A DNA stretch of 64,000 nucleotides from Paracidovorax wautersii (GTDB lineage Bacteria; Pseudomonadota; Gammaproteobacteria; Burkholderiales; Burkholderiaceae_C), in the NCBI RefSeq assembly GCF_900113035.1, contig NZ_FONX01000003.1:124001-188000 (forward strand), written 5' to 3'. The notes under the pieces are model-generated. The model saw only the letters and a list, made by a program, of their open reading frames with translations, was not told the origin of the DNA and ran no database searches. This document shows, piece after piece, positions 1 to 11,129 of the stretch. Numbering within the stretch: the first letter of the stretch is position 1; each line of letters starts with the position of its first letter. The position numbers and the translations under genes are program-made.

Positions 1-792
1 TCCAGTCGCGCGCCGGCAGGCGCTCGGGCGCCAGGTCGAGCGCGGCGAAGCTTTCCACGCCGCACACGCCGCAGCCGGTGCGCCCGGCCATGCTGCGCCG
101 CCGGTGGCGCAAGCGCTCGAAGCAGCGCGTGGAGATGTCCAGATGCACCTCGACGCCCGGCACGCCCGGCGGCAGCTGGGCCGCCGAACCGTCTGCGGCG
201 TGCACGCTGATGCCGCGGCAGTCCTCGGCCCGGTCGAGGATGCCCTCGCTCAGCGCGAAGCCCAGGGCGAAATCGTCCAGCGCTTCGGGCGTGGCCATCA
301 TCACGGCGTGCGAGATGCCGTTGAACACCAGGGCGACAGGGATCTCGGTGGCGAGGATGTCGTCGCGCTCCATGCCCTCGGGCGGCAGGCCGGCTTCGCC
401 GAACACGCGCACGGTGTGGCGGGCCAGCGGCGCGAGCGCACGTGCGGCGTCGGCATCGTCCTCCGCATCGGGCGCAGGAGCTTCACCGTCCGCCTCTGCA
501 GCCTGCGCCGCAACGAAGGCGCGGCCCGCCTCGGTGAGTTGGGCCGTCCAGCGGCCGCCTTCTTCGCGCACCTGCACCCAGCCGGGGCCGGGCATGCCGC
601 CGATCACCGCCTCCCCCATCAAGCTGAGCTGGCGCATGAGCACGCTGACGCCCTGCCCCAGCCGCTTGCCCAGCCGGGGCAGCGAGACGGCAACGTCGTC
701 GCCGCCACCATCAACCCCCTCTTCCGCCAGGGCCTGCAGAAGGGCCCAGGCCAGGGGCGAAACAGGCACCGGGGCCTGCGCGGGCTGTGCGC

Positions 793-796
<4 letters not shown>
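1..796 (-). CDS. fdhD: FdhD formate dehydrogenase sulfurtransferase with N-terminal extension, 3' end outside window
   Basis: FdhD transfers sulfur from the IscS cysteine desulfurase to the molybdenum cofactor of formate dehydrogenase in the cytoplasm. 265 residues are visible. From about residue 127 the protein follows the family (EIPVALVFNGISHAVMMATP at 151-170; the sulfur-relay CGVCG, Cys242 and Cys245). Residues 1-120 are extra: residues 14-95 read like a small winged-helix domain and are followed by an Ala/Asp-rich linker. The GTG start overlaps the stop of the upstream oxidoreductase gene (GTGA), so the two genes are translationally coupled. No in-frame stop separates the two parts. The identity of the FdhD part is secure; the function of the N-domain is unknown. 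Confidence 0.9.
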
Positions 797-3117
<2,321 letters not shown>

Positions 3118-3223
3118 GGTCTCCGGGGGTCAGGCTACTGCCGTGCCCGAGGGGGCCACGACAGCCGGGGGCTACAGGTTCTGTCGGCGCGGAGGGCGGC
3201 CCCCTCCTCCGCGCCGGCGGGCT

Positions 3224-4900
3224 TTACTGGAAGAACTTCGCAGCGCTGACCAGGGTCTTGTAGATGCCCCAGGCCAGCGGCAGGCCCACGGCCAGCCATG
3301 CGAAGGCCACCAGGGCCGGGCTGGTGGTGCCGCCGGCACCGCTGCCGGTGCCGACTTCGGCCGCCACGCTCTTCTCATGTGCGAGCTTCTTTTCATGGGC
3401 GAGTTCCTCGTCGCTCATGAACCACTTGTCGGCCAGCGGACGCACCAGCAAGTTGGCGATCAGGCCGATCACCAGCATGCCGACCAGGATGTACATGGTC
3501 TGGTTGTAGACCTGCTCGCGCGGCAGGCCCAGGCCGAGCTGGTATTCGCGCATGTAGTTCACGACCACCGGGCCCAGGATGCCGGCCGTGGCCCACGCCG
3601 TGAGCAGGCGGCCATGGATGGCGCCCACGAACTGCGTGCCGAACAGGTCGGCCAGATAGGCCGGCACCGTGGCGAAGCCGCCGCCGTACATCGACAGGAT
3701 GATGCAGAAGGCGCCCACGAAGAGCAGCTTGTGGCCGGCAGCGGCCGAGCCGGGGATGCTGAAGTACATCAGGCCGCCGAGCACGAAGAACACCACGTAG
3801 GTCATCTTGCGGCCGAGCCGGTCGGACAGGCTCGCCCACACGAAGCGCCCGCCGATGTTGAAGAGCGAGAGCAGCGCGGTGAAGCCGCCGGCCACGGCCG
3901 CCACGGCCGCCAGCTGGGTCTTGTCGAGTTCGGTGAACTTCAGCGGCAGGCCGACCAGGGCGCCGCCGAACACTTCCTGCAGCATGGGCGAGGACATGCC
4001 GATCACGCCGATGCCGGCGCTCACGTTCATGCACAGCACCAGCCAGATCAGCCAGAACTGGGGGATGCCCCACACGCGCTTCACGTGGACGTGGCGCTGC
4101 GTGATCATCGCGTTGGCACTGGGCGGCGGCGGCGTCCAGCCGGCCGGCTTCCAGCCCGATGCGGGCACGCGGTAGCCCAGGGCGCCGGCCATCATGAAGA
4201 CGAAGTACACCAGCGCCATGACCACGAAGGTCTGCATCACGCCCACGTCGGTGGGGGTGGAGAAGTGGCGCATCAGCTCCACGGCCAGCGGCGAGCCGAT
4301 CATCGCGCCGCCGCCGAAGCCCATGATGGCCATGCCGGTGGCCATGCCGCGCCGGTCGGGGAACCACTTGATGAGGGTCGAGACGGGCGAGATGTAGCCC
4401 AGCCCCAGCCCGATGCCGCCGATGACGCCCGAGCCGAGGATCATCAGCCAGAACTGGTGCAGGTGGATGCCCAGGGCCGACAGCAGCATGCCGCCGCACC
4501 AGCACAGGGCCGACACCACGCCCGCCTTGCGGGGGCCGGCGCGTTCCAGCCAGCCGCCCCAGACCGCGGCCGAGCAGCCCAGGAAGACGAAGAAGAGCGT
4601 GTACATCCAGCCCAGCGTGGCCACGCGCCAGTCGCAGCCGGTGGCGAACAGCTCGGCGAAGAAGCTCATCTCCTTGGGGCACGCAGCGCCCGTGCCGGCC
4701 GTGGCCAGCGCCTTGGACAGCGGCAGCCAGAACACCGAAAAGCCGTAGGCCATGCCGATGCACAGATGGATGGCCAGTGCTGCCGGCGGCACCAGCCAGC
4801 GGTTGAAGCCGGGGCCGGCGATGATGCGTTCCTTGTCCAGAAAGCCTGGAGCGGAGGAAGGACTGGACCCGGCGGCGGTCCCTGCCGATGTTGCGGCCAT
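3224..4900 (-). CDS. OFA-family MFS transporter (oxalate/formate antiporter-like)
   Basis: A 558-residue inner-membrane major facilitator with about 12 transmembrane segments, similar to OxlT-type oxalate:formate antiporters. The sequence from LVPPAALAIHLCIGMAYGF onward is typical of the family. It is longer than OxlT (about 420 residues): after the MFS core there is a charged stretch with repeated AHEKK/AHEKS and a final extra membrane helix. The ATG at 4900 was chosen because AGGGAG stands 9 nt before it; an upstream TTG in frame (4957) lacks this. It lies upstream of the YdeP-like gene and fdhD on the same strand (about 106-bp gap), so it probably brings in or exchanges the substrate of that enzyme. 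Confidence 0.88.
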   Translation of the reverse strand: MAATSAGTAAGSSPSSAPGFLDKERIIAGPGFNRWLVPPAALAIHLCIGMAYGFSVFWLPLSKALATAGTGAACPKEMSFFAELFATGCDWRVATLGWMYTLFFVFLGCSAAVWGGWLERAGPRKAGVVSALCWCGGMLLSALGIHLHQFWLMILGSGVIGGIGLGLGYISPVSTLIKWFPDRRGMATGMAIMGFGGGAMIGSPLAVELMRHFSTPTDVGVMQTFVVMALVYFVFMMAGALGYRVPASGWKPAGWTPPPPSANAMITQRHVHVKRVWGIPQFWLIWLVLCMNVSAGIGVIGMSSPMLQEVFGGALVGLPLKFTELDKTQLAAVAAVAGGFTALLSLFNIGGRFVWASLSDRLGRKMTYVVFFVLGGLMYFSIPGSAAAGHKLLFVGAFCIILSMYGGGFATVPAYLADLFGTQFVGAIHGRLLTAWATAGILGPVVVNYMREYQLGLGLPREQVYNQTMYILVGMLVIGLIANLLVRPLADKWFMSDEELAHEKKLAHEKSVAAEVGTGSGAGGTTSPALVAFAWLAVGLPLAWGIYKTLVSAAKFFQ

Positions 4901-5256
4901 GCGCTGTATCTCCCTATCTAGCAGGGGCGTTGAATGCAAGCCCCTAATTGTTTCCAAATTTGACGCACATCAATGCGCCGGGCGGGAGTGTCTGGATGCG
5001 CCATGGCCGCGTCAAATGGAATCGATCTATGCACCGATTCAAAGGCTGAATGTATGTACAGGCGGACCTATGTGATGGATGCCCCCTGCGGCGGGGCGCA
5101 TCCGGCGCCGGGCGGCCCTTCGGGCCCATACCGCTGCCGGCGTCCCACCTGTTCGCCGACCGGTTCCTAGGGATCACTCGGGCTCGACAGCCCTGGCCGC
5201 AGCGGGGCACAGTGGAGCGCGCGCCCACTCCCTTGCGCCACCGCAGCAATTCCGCC
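4901..5256. other. Divergent intergenic region between transporter and regulator
   Basis: About 356 bp without a convincing gene. It holds the FNR-like box near its left end and must contain both divergent promoters. A weak inverted repeat AATCG...CGATT lies near 5020-5040. An open frame extends the regulator upstream to 5050, but it has no ribosome site and no family similarity, so I treat it as non-coding. Confidence 0.5.
4960..4973. promoter_or_regulatory. Putative FNR/ANR-type box
   Basis: TTGAC-GCAC-ATCAA matches the FNR/ANR consensus TTGAT-N4-ATCAA at 9 of 10 defined positions. Its centre is about 66 bp upstream of the transporter ATG, a suitable place for an activator of the minus-strand formate/oxalate operon. 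Control by oxygen is an inference. Confidence 0.45.
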
Positions 5257-6504
5257 ATGACCTCACAGCTCTTCTTCTCCACCCCCGAGCAGCGCGTGGC
5301 GCTGGCCAGAGAGCTTTTCTTCGAGCGGGGGGACCGGCCCGCGGGCCTGGTCCAGGAGGCCGTGCTGCACTCCTGGGGGCGCTGCCTTTCGCGCGGACTG
5401 GCCCCCGACAGGATGCCGGAAGCCGATCTGGTCAGCCGGGCGCGCCTGCATACGGCCATGCGCCGGAGCCGGCAGCTGCGCGAGGCGTCCGCCGCCAGCC
5501 TGCAGCAACTCGAAGCCGCGCTGGCCGGCACGCCGTGCCGGGTGATCCTGACCTGCCCGGAAGGAGTCGTGGTCCACAGCAGCGTCTATGCCGCCGCACC
5601 GCAGGACACCGTGCTGCCGATCCTGAGCCGCGTCGGCACGGACCTGTCGGAAAGCCAGCTCGGCACGAATGCCCTGGCCATCGTGGCCCACACCGGCCAG
5701 GGATGTACCGTGCGGGGCAACGAACACTTCAAGGGTGTGGCGGCCGTCCTGCATTGCGCCGCGGCGCCCATACGCGACATGCATGGCCGGCTGGCCGGCG
5801 TGCTGGACATCTCCGCCGAAGGGCGCAGCTTCGGCTTCGACGCCTCCGCCCTCGTCAGCTGCCACGCCTCCGCGATAGAGAACCAGCTGCTGCAGCTGCA
5901 GTCGGACGACCTGCTGGTGCTGGCCTTCCAGGCCGATGCCAGCCTGCTGGGCACGCCGCTGCAGGCGCTGGCCGGAGTCCGTGGCGACGGTACGCTGGCC
6001 TGGGCCAACGGCATGGCCCAGCGGCTGGCGCAGGCCGCCGCAGGCGCGTCGGTGGAATCCGCCTTCGGCCATCCGCTGGGCGCCCTGCTCGCCCTCTCGG
6101 GCGAAACCGGCGCGCAGCCGCTGCGCCTGCCCAGCGGCTTGACGGTATGGGCCCGCGCGCAGCTGCGCCGCGACGGAAGGCCGCTGCCTGAGCCGCTGCA
6201 GCTGCAGGCCCCGGTGCCCCCAGCGGCGCAAGCCCAGCCATCGGCCCTGGCCCCGGCCGCCGAGCCTTCGGAGCCCGCAGAAGCGCCCGCGACGCAGGAT
6301 GCCGCATCTGCTGAACCCCTCACCCTGAACCATCAGCGCGACGACCTCGTGCTGCGCACGCTGCAGGACTGCGGCGGCAACGTGGCCCGCGCTGCACGGC
6401 AGCTCGGCGTATCGCGCGGCCTCATCTACCGCCTGATTCAGAAGGCGGGCCCGGCCACGCCCGGCGATCGCGCCCCGGCAACGCGGCGCCGGCAGCGCGG
6501 CTGA
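5257..6504 (+). CDS. GAF-domain transcriptional regulator with Fis-type HTH, lacking AAA+ domain
   Basis: This 415-residue protein resembles the N- and C-terminal parts of AcoR-like regulators. The N-terminus (about 1-70) and GAF sensor domain (about 70-210, including ELGTNALAIVAHTG-like and GCTVRGNEHF sequence) are followed by a variable Pro/Ala linker. The C-terminus is a Fis-type helix-turn-helix (about 358-400, NVARAARQLGVSRGLIYRLI). The sigma-54-contacting AAA+ domain with its GAFTGA motif is absent, so it cannot act as a normal sigma-54 activator. It lies divergent from the formate/oxalate operon and 221 bp upstream of the quinohemoprotein alcohol dehydrogenase, so it likely controls one or both. 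The ATG at 5257 begins the family-like sequence. Confidence 0.82.
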   Translation: MTSQLFFSTPEQRVALARELFFERGDRPAGLVQEAVLHSWGRCLSRGLAPDRMPEADLVSRARLHTAMRRSRQLREASAASLQQLEAALAGTPCRVILTCPEGVVVHSSVYAAAPQDTVLPILSRVGTDLSESQLGTNALAIVAHTGQGCTVRGNEHFKGVAAVLHCAAAPIRDMHGRLAGVLDISAEGRSFGFDASALVSCHASAIENQLLQLQSDDLLVLAFQADASLLGTPLQALAGVRGDGTLAWANGMAQRLAQAAAGASVESAFGHPLGALLALSGETGAQPLRLPSGLTVWARAQLRRDGRPLPEPLQLQAPVPPAAQAQPSALAPAAEPSEPAEAPATQDAASAEPLTLNHQRDDLVLRTLQDCGGNVARAARQLGVSRGLIYRLIQKAGPATPGDRAPATRRRQRG

Positions 6505-6560
6505 CGCGGCCCCGCCACGGCTTCGGCGCCCGGAGCCGGAGCAACCGCCGAGTCGCCGGC

Positions 6561-6577
6561 TGTTCCACGGCAGAACA
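6561..6577. promoter_or_regulatory. Inverted repeat TGTTC-N7-GAACA, candidate operator
   Basis: A perfect 5-7-5 inverted repeat 149 bp upstream of the PQQ dehydrogenase ATG and just behind the regulator gene. Its size and dyad symmetry suit a dimeric Fis-type HTH protein such as the adjacent regulator. A second dyad of two CCCGGG hexamers around TAACT follows at 6587-6603. Binding is inferred only. Confidence 0.4.
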
Positions 6578-6725
6578 CTTCCGCCCCCGGGTAACTCCCG
6601 GGTTCAGCGGCCTGCGAGCCCCCTCCTAAACTGCGCCGGGCCAGCCCCTGCAGCCTGCCGGCAGCATCCGCCGATGCCCCCCGGCATGCCCGCCATCGAC
6701 ACACAACAAAGCCCAGGAGACAACG

Positions 6726-8858
6726 ATGACACACGCGACGCGCACCACCACCACCACCACAACCCCACGCCATGGCCCGGCCATCGCTCGCCCCTGGCTG
6801 TTCGCGGCCACGCTCGTGCTGGCCGGGGCCGCCGCGCAGGCTGCCGGCGGTGGCGCCGCCGCCCAAGTCGATGGCGAATGGATCCAGGCCAACCGCGCCA
6901 CCACCGAGCAATGGCCGAGCTACGGCCTGGACTATGCGGAAACCCGCTTCAGCCGGCTCGGCCAGATCGATGCCGGCAACGTCCAGCGTCTGGGCCTGGC
7001 GTGGACCTACGACCTGCAGTCCACCCGGGGCGTGGAAGCCACGCCACTGGTGGTGGACGGCGTGATGTACGTCACCGCTTCCTGGAGCGTGGTGCATGCC
7101 ATCGATGCGCGCACCGGCCGCAAGCTCTGGGTGTTCGACCCCGAGGTAGACCGCTCCAAGGGCTACAAGGGCTGCTGCGATGCGGTGAACCGCGGCGTGG
7201 CGATCTGGAAAGGCAAGGTCTTCGTGGGGGCCTTCGACGGCCGGCTGATCGCGCTGGACGCGGCCACGGGCAAGAAGGTCTGGGAAAAGGACACCATCGC
7301 CGACCACCGCTTCTCCTACACCATCACCGGCGCGCCGCGCGTGTTCAAAGGCAAGGTCATCATCGGCAACGGCGGTGCGGAATTCGGCGCGCGCGGCTAC
7401 ATCACGGCCTACGACGCGGAAACGGGCGAGCAGAAATGGCGCTGGTTCACGGTGCCGGGCGACCCGTCCAAGCCCTATGAGAACGAGGCCATGGCCGCCG
7501 CCGCCAAGACCTGGGATCCGAGCAACAAGTACTGGGAATCGGGCGGCGGCGGCACCGCCTGGGACACGCTGACCTTCGACCCCGAACTCAACCTGATGTA
7601 CGTGGGCGTGGGCAACGGCTCGCCCTGGTCGCAACGCAAGCGCAGCCCCAAGGGCGGCGACAACCTGTATCTGGCCTCCATCGTGGCGCTGGACCCGGAC
7701 ACCGGCACCTACAAGTGGCACTACCAGGAAACGCCGGGCGACAACTGGGACTACACCTCCACGCAGCCCATGATCCTGGCCGACCTGAAGATCGCCGGCA
7801 AGCCGCGCAAGGTGATCCTGCATGCGCCCAAGAACGGCTTCTTCTTCGTGATCGACCGCACCAACGGGCAGTTCATCTCGGCCCAGAATTTCGTGCCGGT
7901 CAACTGGGCCAAGGGCTACGACAAGAACGGCAGGCCGATCGAGACCGCGATGGCCCGCCCCAAGGACAAGCCCTTCGACGCCATCCCCGGGCCGTTCGGC
8001 GCGCACAACTGGCACTCCATGTCGTTCAATCCGCAGACCGGTCTGGTCTATCTGCCCGCCCAGCACATCCCGCTGAACCTGATGGACAACAAGACCTGGA
8101 CCTTCAACGGCAACAAGCCCGGCGAGCCCATGTCGGGCGTGGGCTGGAACACCGCCATGTTCGCCAACGTCGAGCCGCCCAAGAGCAAGCCCTTCGGCCG
8201 CCTGATCGCCTGGGACCCGGTGCGCCAGAAGGAGGTCTGGCGCCAGGAGCACGTCTCGCCCTGGAACGGCGGCACGCTGACCACCGCCGGCAACCTGGTG
8301 TTCCAGGGCACGGCCGACGGCCGCTTCATCGCCTATGACGCACGCACGGGCAAGCAGCTGTGGCAGTCGCCCACCGGCACCGGCGTTATCGCGGCGCCTT
8401 CGACCTACATGGTGGACGGCAAGCAGTACGTCTCCATCGCGGCGGGCTGGGGCGGCGTCTATGGCCTGTCGCAGCGGGCCACCGAACGCGTGGGGCCGGG
8501 CACGGTCTATACCTTCGTGCTCGATGGCGACGCCAAGATGCCGGAGGCGGCGGCCCAGCAGGCGCAGAAGCTGGTGCAAGGCGTCAAGTACGACCCGGCG
8601 GACATTCCCGCCGGCACCGCGCTCTACGTCAGCAACTGCGTCTTCTGCCACGGCGTGCCCGGCGTGGACCGGGGCGGCAACATCCCCAACCTGGGCTACA
8701 TGGACCCGGCCTACATCGAGCACCTGCAGAACTTCGTCTTCAAGGGCCCGGCCATGTCGCGTGGCATGCCCGACTTCACCGGCAAGCTGACGCCTGCGGA
8801 TGTGGACAAGATCAAGGCCTTCATCCAGGGCACGGCCGACGCGATCCGGCCCAAGTGA
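6726..8858 (+). CDS. Quinohemoprotein (PQQ and heme c) alcohol dehydrogenase
   Basis: A 710-residue periplasmic type II alcohol dehydrogenase that oxidises alcohols with PQQ and passes electrons to its own C-terminal cytochrome c domain. Visible features are a signal peptide (residues about 20-42), beta-propeller W-repeats, the vicinal disulfide GCC near residue 150 characteristic of PQQ alcohol dehydrogenases, and the heme site CVFCH near residue 638. The N-terminus carries a run of seven threonines from an ACC repeat. AGGAGA lies 6 nt before the ATG. Whether methanol, ethanol or another alcohol is the substrate cannot be told. No pqq biosynthesis genes are in the window. Confidence 0.93.
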   Translation: MTHATRTTTTTTTPRHGPAIARPWLFAATLVLAGAAAQAAGGGAAAQVDGEWIQANRATTEQWPSYGLDYAETRFSRLGQIDAGNVQRLGLAWTYDLQSTRGVEATPLVVDGVMYVTASWSVVHAIDARTGRKLWVFDPEVDRSKGYKGCCDAVNRGVAIWKGKVFVGAFDGRLIALDAATGKKVWEKDTIADHRFSYTITGAPRVFKGKVIIGNGGAEFGARGYITAYDAETGEQKWRWFTVPGDPSKPYENEAMAAAAKTWDPSNKYWESGGGGTAWDTLTFDPELNLMYVGVGNGSPWSQRKRSPKGGDNLYLASIVALDPDTGTYKWHYQETPGDNWDYTSTQPMILADLKIAGKPRKVILHAPKNGFFFVIDRTNGQFISAQNFVPVNWAKGYDKNGRPIETAMARPKDKPFDAIPGPFGAHNWHSMSFNPQTGLVYLPAQHIPLNLMDNKTWTFNGNKPGEPMSGVGWNTAMFANVEPPKSKPFGRLIAWDPVRQKEVWRQEHVSPWNGGTLTTAGNLVFQGTADGRFIAYDARTGKQLWQSPTGTGVIAAPSTYMVDGKQYVSIAAGWGGVYGLSQRATERVGPGTVYTFVLDGDAKMPEAAAQQAQKLVQGVKYDPADIPAGTALYVSNCVFCHGVPGVDRGGNIPNLGYMDPAYIEHLQNFVFKGPAMSRGMPDFTGKLTPADVDKIKAFIQGTADAIRPK

Positions 8859-8905
8859 GCGGGGCGGCGCGACGGCGAGGCGTCGGCAGCAGCGGGCCGG
8901 CGCCG

Positions 8906-9862
8906 TCAGCCCTTGAGCACGCCGCTGCTTTCCGCGACCTGCGCACGCCATTCCGGCTGCTCCAGCAGCGTGATGGCGGCCTCCAGCGCCCGCGAGGGAC
9001 GAGGCCGGCGCTGCGTCATGAAGCCGATGGGCGTGCCGACCTCGGGCGAGAGCAGGGGCAGCGCCTCCAGCGTGCGCTCCTGGCGCGATGCGGCGACCAT
9101 CGCCCCGGGCAGGATGCTGCAGACCTCGCCATAGACCACGCTCTGCACCAGGGTGAGCACGGAATTGGTCTCGATGGCCGGCTGGGGCTCCACGCCCGCC
9201 TCGCGCAGGGCGTCGTCCACGATGGCGCGGTTGAACATGTCGGGCGTGAGCAGGCACAGCGGCATCCGGCCGGCCTCCGACCAGGGCACGGGCGCGCCGA
9301 TGCGCATGCGCTCGGGCGCGGGGCCGTCCGCAGGGGCGGCCACCCGGCGCAGCAGGTAGTAGCGTTCTGTGCACTGGGGCCAGGAACGCAGCGGCGCGCG
9401 CTGCGCCTGCATGCGCTCGCTGTAGCCCAGGGCCAGGTCCAGCGACAGGTCTTCCAGCCCCCGTTCGAGCTCCTGCGAACTCATCGAGAGCACCACCGGC
9501 TGGATGCCCGGATGCCGCTGGCGCAGCAGCACCGCGAAGCGCGACAGCAGCGGCATGGCCGTGGGCGTGGCCGCCATGCGCAGGCGGCCCTGGGGCGTGT
9601 CTTCGGTGCTGCGCAATTCGCTGCGCAGCACGTCGGTGTCGCGCAGCATGCGCCGCGCCGCGGCCAGCACCGCCATGCCCTCGTGCGTGAGCCCGGCGAA
9701 GGAGCGGTCGCGCTGCACGATGGTCACGCCGAACTCCTTTTCCAGCGCACGCATCGCGTTCGAGAGCGCCGGCTGCGTGATGTGGCAGGACTGCGCCGCC
9801 CGCCCGAAGTGGCGGTGCTCGTCGAGCGCGACCAGATAGCGCATGGCGGCCAGCAGGTTCAT
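8906..9862 (-). CDS. LysR-family transcriptional regulator
   Basis: A 318-residue LysR-type regulator. The winged HTH occupies residues 1-60 (HFGRAAQSCHITQPALSNAM) and is followed by the linker helix and a periplasmic-binding-like effector domain. The frame remains open far upstream, but family similarity begins at the ATG at 9862 (MNLLAAMRYL). It is convergent with the PQQ alcohol dehydrogenase (47 bp between stops), and 59 bp separate it from the apbC stop on the same strand. Its effector and targets cannot be deduced; it is not divergent from an obvious target gene, unlike most LysR genes. Confidence 0.9.
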   Translation of the reverse strand: MNLLAAMRYLVALDEHRHFGRAAQSCHITQPALSNAMRALEKEFGVTIVQRDRSFAGLTHEGMAVLAAARRMLRDTDVLRSELRSTEDTPQGRLRMAATPTAMPLLSRFAVLLRQRHPGIQPVVLSMSSQELERGLEDLSLDLALGYSERMQAQRAPLRSWPQCTERYYLLRRVAAPADGPAPERMRIGAPVPWSEAGRMPLCLLTPDMFNRAIVDDALREAGVEPQPAIETNSVLTLVQSVVYGEVCSILPGAMVAASRQERTLEALPLLSPEVGTPIGFMTQRRPRPSRALEAAITLLEQPEWRAQVAESSGVLKG

Positions 9863-9921
9863 GGCGGTGCGGTGCAGCCCAGGCGTTCTCCAGGGCGATG
9901 CCCGGGAGCGCGCCGGCGTCC

Positions 9922-11013
9922 TCAGGTGCTCTGGCTGATGGAGATGGTGGGGAACTTCGCGGAGAAATCCTTGGCCTGCAGGGCGATCTTCACCGCCACG
10001 TCGCGCGCCACCTTCTTGTAGATCTGGGCGACTTCGCCGTCCGGGTCGGCCACCACCGTGGGCTTGCCGCTGTCGGCCTGCAGGCGGATGGACATGTCCA
10101 GCGGCAGCGCGCCCAGGTAGTCCATGCCGTATTCGGCGGCCATCTTGCGGCCGCCGTCGGCGCCGAAGATGTGCTCCACATGGCCGCACTGGCTGCACAC
10201 GTGCGCGGCCATGTTCTCGACGATGCCGAGGATGGGCACGCCCACCTTCTCGAACATCTTGATGCCCTTCTTGGCGTCCAGCAGCGCGATGTCCTGCGGC
10301 GTGGTGACGATCACCGCGCCGGTCATGGGTACGCGCTGGGAGAGCGTCAGCTGGATGTCGCCGGTGCCCGGGGGCATGTCGATGATGAGGTAGTCCAGGT
10401 CCTTCCAGTTGGTCTGGCGCAGCAGCTGCTCCAGCGCCTGGGTGGCCATGGGGCCGCGCCAGATCATGGCCTCGTCCTGGTCGATCAGGAAGCCGATGGA
10501 CATCACCTGCACGCCGTGGTTCTCCAGCGGCTCCATGGTCTTGCCGTCCTCGCTCTCGGGGCGGCGGCTGATGCCCAGCATCATGGGCTGGCTGGGGCCG
10601 TAGATGTCGGCGTCCAGCACGCCCACGCTGGCGCCTTCGGCGGCCAGCGCCAGCGCCAGGTTGGCGGCCGTGGTGCTCTTGCCCACGCCGCCCTTGCCCG
10701 AGGCCACGGCGATGATGTTCTTGACCTGCGGCAGCAGCTGCACGCCGCGCTGCACGGCATGGGCCACGACCTTGGTGGCGATCTGCACCGACACGTTCTC
10801 CACGCCGGGCACGCCGCGGGCCGCCGCCACCAACTGGCGGCGCAGTTCGGGCACGAGGCTCTTGGCCGGGTAGCCCAGCTCGACGTCGAAAGCCACGTCG
10901 CCGCCGCTGATCTGCACGTTGCGCAGCGCGCGCGTGGAGACGAAATCCTTGCCCGTATGGGGGTCGCACACCTGCGCGAGCGCCGCCAAGAGGCCCTGTT
11001 CTGTGACTGCCAT
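9922..11013 (-). CDS. apbC: Iron-sulfur cluster carrier ATPase ApbC/Mrp
   Basis: A 363-residue P-loop NTPase that binds and delivers [4Fe-4S] clusters to apoproteins. It has an N-terminal DUF59-type domain (about 1-85), the deviant Walker A GKGGVGKST at 106-114, the DADIYGPSQP switch region, and the CSQC pair that bridges the cluster in the dimer. The ATG at 11013 is preceded by AGGAG; an upstream GTG at 11025 would overlap that ribosome site. It diverges from the Mrr-like gene. Confidence 0.94.
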   Translation of the reverse strand: MAVTEQGLLAALAQVCDPHTGKDFVSTRALRNVQISGGDVAFDVELGYPAKSLVPELRRQLVAAARGVPGVENVSVQIATKVVAHAVQRGVQLLPQVKNIIAVASGKGGVGKSTTAANLALALAAEGASVGVLDADIYGPSQPMMLGISRRPESEDGKTMEPLENHGVQVMSIGFLIDQDEAMIWRGPMATQALEQLLRQTNWKDLDYLIIDMPPGTGDIQLTLSQRVPMTGAVIVTTPQDIALLDAKKGIKMFEKVGVPILGIVENMAAHVCSQCGHVEHIFGADGGRKMAAEYGMDYLGALPLDMSIRLQADSGKPTVVADPDGEVAQIYKKVARDVAVKIALQAKDFSAKFPTISISQST

Positions 11014-11129
11014 GCTGTTCTTCACTCCTGTGGGTCGGGTAGTCTATCGAAGGCCTGCGCCCCTGCCGGGCTGCGGGACAATCCCGCCCACAGCCCACCC
11101 CAACCACCGCCTGCCCGCGAAGAACGCCC

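Noticed and set aside
6505-6725. Sigma-54 promoter before the PQQ dehydrogenase
   Set aside because: No TGGCAC-N5-TTGC match, and the nearby regulator lacks the AAA+ domain needed.
6726-6780. His-rich reading of the ACC repeat near the PQQ dehydrogenase start
   Set aside because: The His run is in the wrong frame; the true frame encodes a threonine run before the signal peptide.
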